Virus record (IMG/VR): IMGVR_UViG_3300027911_000025
Span: 1-43,973 of that record
Source: a virus
DNA: 43,973 nucleotides
Strand: one strand, 5' to 3'
Part shown: positions 38,480 through 43,973 of the stretch, one piece after another
Layout: each line of letters starts with the position of its first letter
How positions within the stretch are numbered: the first letter of the stretch is position 1
The notes under the pieces: generated by a model
Seen by the model: the letters and a program-made list of their open reading frames with translations, nothing else
What the model was told of the DNA's origin: nothing
Database searches by the model: none
Made by a program: the position numbers and the translations under genes

Positions 38480-38790
38480 TGGTCACCTCCGTACGCATTC
38501 TGGGCCTTGACTACCCGGTTCTGGTCCAGTTCAAGGATACGGACACGTACCTTGACGGGAAGTTCGGTTATTTCGACGGTGTCCGGATGCGAATCGTGCT
38601 GGCCGCGAATAACGATCCGGGCGTTCAAGGCGAAGTGCTCCTGCACGAAATCGTCCACGCTATCGACGCTGCGATGCAGACAGGGCTGGAGGAAGACCAG
38701 GTGGGACGCCTTTCACGTGGTCTGTTCGCGGTTCTCAAAGACAACCCTGGGCTACTCGCCCACATTCTAAACGAGGTAAACCATGCCTGA
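38479..38790 (+). CDS. HExxH phage metalloprotein (putative zinc peptidase)
   Basis: A 103-residue protein whose ATG overlaps the preceding TGA (TGATG). Residues 52-63 read EVLLHEIVHAID, the zinc-binding HExxH motif (histidines 56 and 60, glutamate 57). This is followed by LEEDQVGRLSRGLFAVLKDNPGLL, a pattern shared by a widespread family of small phage proteins with HEiiHaid-type sites. They occur near head genes and may process virion proteins. The enzyme activity is inferred from the motif only. Confidence 0.75.
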   Translation: MVTSVRILGLDYPVLVQFKDTDTYLDGKFGYFDGVRMRIVLAANNDPGVQGEVLLHEIVHAIDAAMQTGLEEDQVGRLSRGLFAVLKDNPGLLAHILNEVNHA

Positions 38791-39772
38791 TCCCTCCCCA
38801 GGCGCGTCACCCGCGCCACCGGCCGCTCCTGGAGGCACGAGCGGCGAAGGAACCGCCCCTGGCGCTGTCCAGGGCGCGGTCGCGACACGTCTTGATTCCA
38901 GCACCGGCGCACTCTCCGACGGCTCCGGCGGTCCGGACTGGCCAAAACCGGTAGACGACCACGGAGCCGAAGCGAACCGGCGCAAATTACTCGGGCGCTG
39001 GGCTCCGGGAGCGCTGGCTGCCGAGGACGCTGCAAAAGGCGTGCCGCCGCCAGCCGCGCCGGCTCCTGCTCCTGCGGCTGCCGCGCCGCTGGTCGCAGAT
39101 CCGGCGGCGCCTGCACCCGCGCCGGTGGGGTCCGTTCCCGCCCCGGAACACCAGGTAGACCCGACGATTCTGGCCGCTGCCCAGCAGTTCGCGCCGCTGA
39201 TCCAGCAGCTCCAGGCGCAGGGGTACACGTCCGCTGACGCGGTTCAGGCGGCCTACGCCGAGCAAAGTGCGCTGGCCCAGCACCAGAGCGCCGTCGGTCA
39301 ACGATTCCAACAATACAAAGCCGAAGTGGATGCCGGAAAGATGGAGCCAGGCGTGGCCGAGCGGCTCTTTAACATGGAAGCCCAGGCGATGGATCGCGAG
39401 TTTCAGGCCAATCGGTTGATCCGCCAGACGATGGTGCAGACGCAGTCCGCCACCATTGCCTCGATCCGCCAGGCGTACCCGTCCGTGCCCGCCGACACCG
39501 TCCAGGCGCTGGTGACCGCCAATCCGATGACGGCCCAGCAGATCGCCGGGCAGATCCACGCGGCGATCCAGGCGGAAGTGTCGCGCCAGGTCACGGTCCA
39601 GGCAGGACAGGCCCAGCGCCAGCAGCAGCTCGCGCCGGCCAGGGCCGCAGCCACTCCTGGCGGCGCACCCGCGGCCGCACCGGCCGGTGCCCAGGCGCAG
39701 CAGGGTTCCAACTGGAACGGTTGGCTAAACCATATGCGCGGTCTCGGGATGAAACTACCAGGCCGCACGTGA
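38783..39772 (+). CDS. Putative scaffolding protein
   Basis: A 329-residue protein from ATG 38783, overlapping the previous gene by eight bases. It starts with a P/A/G-rich disordered region (about 1-125). Long charged helices follow (VGQRFQQYKAEVDAGKMEPGVAERLFNMEAQAMDREFQ), then a Q/A-rich end with a basic tip, GMKLPGRT. This layout, placed directly before the major capsid gene, fits a head scaffolding protein that shapes the procapsid and then leaves. No protease-like motif is seen in it. Confidence 0.7.
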   Translation: MPDPSPGASPAPPAAPGGTSGEGTAPGAVQGAVATRLDSSTGALSDGSGGPDWPKPVDDHGAEANRRKLLGRWAPGALAAEDAAKGVPPPAAPAPAPAAAAPLVADPAAPAPAPVGSVPAPEHQVDPTILAAAQQFAPLIQQLQAQGYTSADAVQAAYAEQSALAQHQSAVGQRFQQYKAEVDAGKMEPGVAERLFNMEAQAMDREFQANRLIRQTMVQTQSATIASIRQAYPSVPADTVQALVTANPMTAQQIAGQIHAAIQAEVSRQVTVQAGQAQRQQQLAPARAAATPGGAPAAAPAGAQAQQGSNWNGWLNHMRGLGMKLPGRT

Positions 39773-39778
39773 TTCCAT

Positions 39779-39794
39779 TCGCCGTCCTGGGCGA
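39779..39794 (+). repeat. Intergenic hairpin TCGCC-GTCCTG-GGCGA
   Basis: A 5-bp stem in the 130-base gap before the capsid gene. With the following CAGGAACG (39795-39802) it forms the reverse of a 13-mer at 41737-41749. The rest of this gap holds no gene that I can support. Confidence 0.5.
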
Positions 39795-39902
39795 CAGGAA
39801 CGTGATTTATTTCACCTCTTTTCGGGACGTTTGCCGACTCCCATTGCCCCCTGTCCACCGACAGTGGGCCGCGCCCCCTGACGGTCGGACGTGGAGCCAT
39901 CC

Positions 39903-40913
39903 ATGTCCTTCGATTCTAATGCTCTCACACTCGCTGACTACGCGATGCAGAGCAATGATCCGGGGGTGCGGGAGCTGATCAAGGCGATCCTGCTGCCCAC
40001 CTCGATCTTAAACGACATCCCGCTCATCACCAATCCGGCGCTTAAAGCCGAAGCTCTCCGGTTATTGCCCACCGGCCTGCCCGGCAGCTTTTCCGGCTGG
40101 GGACGCGTTAACAAAGACCCAACCGTCTACAAAGCGTCTTTTGAGGACTTCCAGGAGCCGATCTACCTGGTGCGCAACCTGATCCAGGTGGACGTGGCGC
40201 TCCTCGAATCCCCCAACTGGATCGGTGACCCGTTTGAGATGCAGCTTAGTGCCTGGCGTGACCACCTGAACTACGAGCTAAACACCACCTTTATCAACAA
40301 CGACCCGATCGCCGGGAACGGGGATGCGTGGGTGGGGCTCAAGTCTCGTTTCACCCTTCCGCACTACAAGGTGCCCGCCCGAAACCTAATCGACGCGGGC
40401 GGTCTGAACATGAAGACATCCATGGCGGACGCCGACGCGGAAACTTTGATGGAGATCCTCGGGACCATGTTCGCCTTCGTCGGGTCGCCGGACGGTACCG
40501 ACTGCGTGATCTACACCAACTACCTGATGAAAGAGCGCATGGCCCGTGCGTTTCGCCAGACCAAGCAGTGGCGCTACGACCAGGACGCGTTCGGGCGCAT
40601 GGTCGAGAAGTTCCGGATGGCCACGGTTCGCGACCTCGGCTGGCAGCAGGACTCGGTCACCCCGGTCGTGTCGCTTTACGAGACCTCCGCCGGTGTCACC
40701 TCGGGCACTTCGACTGCTTACACCTCACTCTATGTGGTCCGCTACGGCAACACCACGTTTAGGGGCTGGCAGCGCAAGGAACTGAAATTGGAATACCTGG
40801 GCCGGTCGACGGAAACCGGTGTGAAGGAAAACGCACTGATTGACTGGGGCGTCGGCATCTTGCAACCGCACCCCTTTGCCATTGCCCGCGCGTTCGACAT
40901 TCAGCTGGCATAA
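39903..40913 (+). CDS. Major capsid protein
   Basis: I choose ATG 39903 (MSFDSNALTLADYA), with GGAG six to seven bases before it; a GTG at 39891 is worse placed. The 336-residue product has features of HK97-fold capsid proteins: an N-terminal helix, then PLITNPALKAEALRLLP, IYLVRNLIQVDVALLESP (E-loop region) and the helical-strand alternation DCVIYTNYLMKERMAR typical of the P/A domains. It is followed immediately by two likely decoration or completion proteins. Order portal, scaffold, capsid supports the call. No unusual length. Confidence 0.8.
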   Translation: MSFDSNALTLADYAMQSNDPGVRELIKAILLPTSILNDIPLITNPALKAEALRLLPTGLPGSFSGWGRVNKDPTVYKASFEDFQEPIYLVRNLIQVDVALLESPNWIGDPFEMQLSAWRDHLNYELNTTFINNDPIAGNGDAWVGLKSRFTLPHYKVPARNLIDAGGLNMKTSMADADAETLMEILGTMFAFVGSPDGTDCVIYTNYLMKERMARAFRQTKQWRYDQDAFGRMVEKFRMATVRDLGWQQDSVTPVVSLYETSAGVTSGTSTAYTSLYVVRYGNTTFRGWQRKELKLEYLGRSTETGVKENALIDWGVGILQPHPFAIARAFDIQLA

Positions 40914-40924
40914 GGAGGACTCAA

Positions 40925-41317
40925 ATGGCGGTTGATAATCTACTCGACATCACCGGTGGTTTTGTTACCAAAACGGCCACCTTTACGTCTAACCCGGTCG
41001 CACTCTCGACCGGGCGCACGCCGCTCCGCAAACCCCTGTGGATTCGCATCCGGTATAAGTCGGCGTCCAATGCGTCTGGGTCGAATACGGTTCAGTTTTC
41101 TGCTCAGGACCAGGATGTTACCAACACCTATTACGATAAGGAGTTCTCCCCGGTGATCACTTTGACCACCACCGCCCAGTCCGGCGAGTACTTCATTCCG
41201 CTGGTCGGTTTTGGTCGTTACTCGGCCGGGAACATCCAGTTCAAATGCACGATTGCCGGTGCCGGCTCAACGCCCACCGTTACCTTCGCGGCCGAAATCG
41301 TGAACGCGACCGGCTAA
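40925..41317 (+). CDS. Putative head decoration protein
   Basis: A 130-residue protein; the ATG at 40925 has a strong AAGGAGG. It is almost all beta: KPLWIRIRYKSASNAS, NTVQFSAQDQDVT, EYFIPLVGFGRYS and a final TVTFAAEIVNATG. A small beta-sandwich right after the major capsid gene is typical of head decoration or cement proteins. No specific family is recognised. Confidence 0.65.
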   Translation: MAVDNLLDITGGFVTKTATFTSNPVALSTGRTPLRKPLWIRIRYKSASNASGSNTVQFSAQDQDVTNTYYDKEFSPVITLTTTAQSGEYFIPLVGFGRYSAGNIQFKCTIAGAGSTPTVTFAAEIVNATG

Positions 41318-41335
41318 ACCAGACCGCTTGCAAAC

Positions 41336-41357
41336 GCCCTGGGCCCTCGCCCAGGGC
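41336..41357 (+). repeat. Intergenic hairpin GCCCTGGG-CCCTCG-CCCAGGGC
   Basis: A perfect 8-bp stem with a six-base loop lies between the two decoration genes, with no T-run. It may set the mRNA ratio of the capsid gene set by pausing or by protecting RNA. Confidence 0.7.
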
Positions 41358-41369
41358 GGGAAACCTATT

Positions 41370-41735
41370 ATGGCCAAAGAGAATTTCGGGTTCTATTCAG
41401 CCCTCCCAGCAGTGATTGCGGCGTCTGGTTCTCTATCTGCCGCCATTGTGATGGAACGCCAGGGGATTGCCAGAATCATCGTCCCTACAGGCTGGACGGC
41501 TGCCAACCTCACCTTCCAGGTGTCTGAGGATGGGGTCACCTTCTACGAGCTGTACAACGACACAGGAACAGCCATCTCGGTCACTGTCCCTGTGACAACG
41601 GGTTGCGCCTTAAACCTCCAGCATACGACCTGGGGGATGGGATTCAACTACATCAAGATCAGATCCGGGACTGCTGGCTCTCCGGTGAACCAATCCAGCC
41701 AGGCAAACCTGACCGTTATCCGCAGACCACTCTAA
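41370..41735 (+). CDS. Second putative head decoration or minor capsid protein
   Basis: The start is ATG 41370 (MAKENFGFYS); an earlier in-frame ATG would put the hairpin in the gene. The 121-residue product is beta-rich: IARIIVPTGWTAANLTFQVS, TFYELYNDTGTAISVTV, then YIKIRSG and TVIRRPL. This 'GWTAA.LTFQVS.DG..' layout recurs in small phage capsid-region proteins. By eye the gene is lower in G+C than its neighbours. Confidence 0.65.
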   Translation: MAKENFGFYSALPAVIAASGSLSAAIVMERQGIARIIVPTGWTAANLTFQVSEDGVTFYELYNDTGTAISVTVPVTTGCALNLQHTTWGMGFNYIKIRSGTAGSPVNQSSQANLTVIRRPL

Positions 41736-41736
41736 G

Positions 41737-41780
41737 CGTTCCTGTCGCCGTCTCCTCGCTCGGAGACGCGAGCGGCGAAT
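41737..41780 (+). repeat. Intergenic nested hairpin TCGCCG...CGGCGA
   Basis: TCGCCG (41745-41750) pairs with CGGCGA (41773-41778). Inside it, GTCTCC pairs with GGAGAC. The left part CGTTCCTGTCGCC is the reverse complement of 39790-39802. Confidence 0.6.
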
Positions 41781-41788
41781 GAAACACC

Positions 41789-42520
41789 ATGCTGACCCAC
41801 CCCCTCATCACAGCAGATCCGACATTTGGGTCTATCCTCGCCTCCTGCCAGTTGTCTCTTGAGGAGACACCCGGCACCGATGAGGCGGTGGCATCCTTCG
41901 AGTGGCACCCGCACATCGTCCAGGCGGCAAACGATGTGGCGGGCGAGTCGGATTGCCATTTTGCGACCGATTACCTGGACCTTATCGCCGGCCAGGAAGA
42001 CTACTGCCCGCCGCGTGTGTACCGGATCAAGGAGCAAAAAGTCCTGGATTCGGGCAGCAACTGGCAGCCGCTTATCATCAACACCCGGAAGCGGGCCCAG
42101 CGCCTCTTCGGGTCAAACTACGAAAACGATACGGCCGACCCGCCGCGCTATATCCTGATCGGCGGGGCCTCGGACGATTCCGGGGCGTTTCGGCTCTACC
42201 CGACGCCAGAAGTCTCTCGTTCCGCCGCCGTGTCCGTGTCGGGCTTTGCGCGGCCAGGGCGAATCTGGGCATGGGACTCGACCGGTGCGCCCGTGGCGTT
42301 TTCGGCAACCACCCCGTTTCCCTTGCCCGAGTGGGCGCTTCAGGCCACCATTACGAAAGCCTGTTACTACCGCTGCCGGCAAAAGGCCCGTAAAGACGCC
42401 TCCTACAAGATGATGATGCCGGTTTTTGAAAAAGACTACCTCTGGCAGATCGCCGAATGCCGAGCACGCGCCGCCGATTGGTACCGTGAGACCGCCGGCC
42501 GGAGACACCTGAAGGCATGA
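41789..42520 (+). CDS. Head-tail adaptor / tail tube A-like protein 1
   Basis: A 243-residue protein from ATG 41789. The C-terminal half, with PRYILIGGASDDSGAFRLYP, then LPEWALQATITKACYYRCRQ and EKDYLWQIAECRARA, is typical of head-tail adaptor proteins of podoviruses (T7 gp11 or P22 gp4 type). These bind under the portal. A second protein with a similar layout (a FYPxP strand, then a W-rich helix and end) is encoded next, overlapping by ATGA. Identification is by pattern and position. Confidence 0.65.
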   Translation: MLTHPLITADPTFGSILASCQLSLEETPGTDEAVASFEWHPHIVQAANDVAGESDCHFATDYLDLIAGQEDYCPPRVYRIKEQKVLDSGSNWQPLIINTRKRAQRLFGSNYENDTADPPRYILIGGASDDSGAFRLYPTPEVSRSAAVSVSGFARPGRIWAWDSTGAPVAFSATTPFPLPEWALQATITKACYYRCRQKARKDASYKMMMPVFEKDYLWQIAECRARAADWYRETAGRRHLKA

Positions 42521-43245
42521 GCTGGACCCGTCAGCAACTGGAAAACGAGACGCTGCAGCTGCTGCGTTTGGCGTCAAACTCCGTCCGGGTGCAGCTCCCG
42601 ACCGGCTCCGGCGGTTCGCCCACCATCACGAACTCTAACCAGCTCGGGCTCTGGTTTGACGAGGGCGTGAAAGAGCTCGCGATGCGCTGCTGGCCGGTGC
42701 TCGGGAAAGCGACCTGGACCTGGACCGCGAACCGACAGCAGCAGCTCTATAACACGGGCTCCGGGTTTCTCGACGGGGTGGGATCCACCGACGGATCCGA
42801 GCTGTGGAGCCCGGAAGTGGTTACCTGGGCCGGGTCGCCGCTCGAGCAATACGACCGGGAGCGCCTGGTTTTGGCAGGACTGAATCCGGTCACCGACACC
42901 GCCTCTATCCCGACCGGTTGGTACAAGCAGGGGCTGGGGTTCGGGTTTTATCCGGTGCCGACCACGTCCGATGCGGTGGTGGCGTACGGCCTCATGATCC
43001 CGCCCCGGCTCACCTCGACGGGCCAGAGTCTCACCTGGATCACGGACCGGGAAGCCTATTTTTTGGCGCTCTACGACGCCTGGAAAGTGGCCGCCGCCGC
43101 GATGGACGATCCGCTGCTCACGGCGCGCGCCCCGGTGTGGGGCACCGAGTGGCGCGCCCAGGTCAACAATTTCTGGATGAATCTGCCGGCTACGCTTCGT
43201 GCACGCCACTACCCGACCGAGCCCTACCCGGCTCCTCCCGAATAG
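42517..43245 (+). CDS. Head-tail adaptor / tail tube A-like protein 2
   Basis: A 242-residue protein; its ATG overlaps the previous TGA. It reads LWFDEGVKELAMRCWPVLGK, then a long variable part and GFGFYPVPTTSDAVVAYG. It ends with the helix AYFLALYDAWKVAAAAMDDPL and EWRAQVNNFWMNLPA. The length and the order of the last elements match the preceding protein, so the two may be diverged copies or form one connector together. Confidence 0.6.
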   Translation: MSWTRQQLENETLQLLRLASNSVRVQLPTGSGGSPTITNSNQLGLWFDEGVKELAMRCWPVLGKATWTWTANRQQQLYNTGSGFLDGVGSTDGSELWSPEVVTWAGSPLEQYDRERLVLAGLNPVTDTASIPTGWYKQGLGFGFYPVPTTSDAVVAYGLMIPPRLTSTGQSLTWITDREAYFLALYDAWKVAAAAMDDPLLTARAPVWGTEWRAQVNNFWMNLPATLRARHYPTEPYPAPPE

Positions 43246-43254
43246 AAACACAGC

Positions 43255-43566
43255 ATGGCACTCACTACAGCGGAAGAAACCGTCCTGGCTCCGTTTGCGG
43301 ATTCGCTAAACACGATAGCCACCCAGCAAAACATCGCACCTGCCACATTTGGCAGCGTACTGGGCACCGCCATGGCGTATGCGGTGGTGCTTCAGGCCAT
43401 CTCCTTGACCAGTATCTCAATCCAGAACCAGCTGGCAGACACTACCGACCCAAACGCCATCGCAACTCTTACGGCTAACCGGCAAAGGTTAGACACGATG
43501 GCGGAAGCTATCTCCCGTCGGCTGGCAACAATCGGCGCAACAGCTGCGAACCACGTCTGGAGTTAA
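43255..43566 (+). CDS. Small helical tail-region protein, unknown
   Basis: A 103-residue protein, ATG 43255. It is helical with a small hydrophobic stretch (GSVLGTAMAYAVVLQAISL) and a C-terminal helix NRQRLDTMAEAISRRLATI. No family is recognised. It lies between the adaptors and the split glycine-rich adhesin and could be a tail chaperone or minor tail part. Confidence 0.55.
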   Translation: MALTTAEETVLAPFADSLNTIATQQNIAPATFGSVLGTAMAYAVVLQAISLTSISIQNQLADTTDPNAIATLTANRQRLDTMAEAISRRLATIGATAANHVWS

Positions 43567-43569
43567 CAG

Positions 43570-43973
43570 ATGCCTATTGGAACCGGCGGGCCAATCCGCA
43601 CCTTTAACGACATTGAACTGGGCGACGGCTCAGATGGGGCGCTCTCTGTTTCGACCACCGTCACCCTGTCTGCGGATGGGTTCTACTCCTCAATCACGGT
43701 AACCAGTTCTGGAGTCCTAAAAACTGCGGGCTACCGTCTGTTTTGCACAGGGACGTGTCAGATCCAGGCAGGAGGCATCATCCAGAACAATGGAAACAAT
43801 GGGACGAATGGTGGCGCAACCACTGGCGGTACTGCTGGAGGAACCGTATCCGCGAACTCACTTGGTGGGGCAACCGCCGGTACAAACGGGGCGAACTCCA
43901 GCACCACGACATCTGCCCAGGCAACAGCCCCAACCGCCGCAGTGGGGGATGGTGGCTCAGGTGGGGCGGGTGG
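43570..43973 (+). CDS. Glycine-rich phage adhesin, N-terminal part (runs off window end)
   Basis: ATG 43570 opens a frame that stays open to the end (134 codons plus two bases). It begins with a beta domain, IELGDGSDGALSVSTTVTLSADGF, followed by VLKTAGYRLFCTGTCQIQAGG. Then come glycine/threonine/asparagine repeats (NNGNNGTNGGATTGGTAGG). The family usually continues with longer glycine tracts and a hydrophobic strand region, as found at positions 1-519. I infer that the two parts are one adhesin of at least 307 residues that the window splits. Confidence 0.75.
   Translation, partial: MPIGTGGPIRTFNDIELGDGSDGALSVSTTVTLSADGFYSSITVTSSGVLKTAGYRLFCTGTCQIQAGGIIQNNGNNGTNGGATTGGTAGGTVSANSLGGATAGTNGANSSTTTSAQATAPTAAVGDGGSGGAG

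Overview
The window reads as the nearly complete genome of a temperate tailed phage, with a podovirus-like set of virion genes. By eye it is about 60% G+C. Ribosome binding sites of the AAGGAGG type and many ATGA, GTGA and TAATG gene junctions point to a bacterial host. Two encoded lipoproteins with a lipobox and an inner-membrane coiled-coil protein of spanin type suggest, but do not prove, a diderm host. I cannot name the host. The first 519 bases and the last 404 bases are the two ends of one glycine-rich adhesin gene, so the molecule is probably circular or circularly permuted and was opened inside that gene.

Layout. (1) 1-14910, plus strand: fibre and adhesin genes, a matrixin-like lipoprotein protease, a very large tail protein and three putative ejection proteins, the last of 1428 residues. 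(2) 14911-16497: lysis cassette with a spanin-like protein, a two-helix holin, an M15 endolysin and an NlpC/P60-like cysteine hydrolase. (3) 16551-16961: a low-GC lipoprotein gene framed by 13-bp direct repeats, probably a late-inserted cargo gene. (4) 28243 down to 16963, minus strand: one long, tightly coupled early operon with small HTH proteins, a SWIM zinc protein, a phage sigma factor, a UvrD-like helicase, an SSB-like protein, a RuvC-like resolvase, a primase-helicase and a Gam-like protein. A 172-nt structured RNA with tRNA-like ends lies between two of these genes. (5) 28244-30096: divergent immunity region, an S24 repressor-like protein whose usual serine is cysteine, an attP site made of the 3' half of tRNA-Glu(UUC), and a tyrosine integrase. 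(6) 30097-30800: repeat-rich non-coding region, a promoter and a degenerate tRNA-Gly-like element. (7) 30805-43973, plus strand: terminase, P22-type portal, scaffold, major capsid protein, head decoration and tail adaptor genes, running into the split adhesin gene.

Working together: lysogeny would use the integrase at a host tRNA-Glu gene and the S24/XRE pair for immunity. Induction would start the leftward operon, giving DNA replication and recombination and a sigma factor that could switch on the rightward late genes. Packaging would be by the terminase through the portal, and DNA delivery through the short tail with the ejection proteins. The most unusual items are the 172-nt RNA with tRNA-like ends, a well-formed 85-residue frame nested in the 1428-residue gene, a perfect 50-nt hairpin inside a gene, and the framed lipoprotein insertion.
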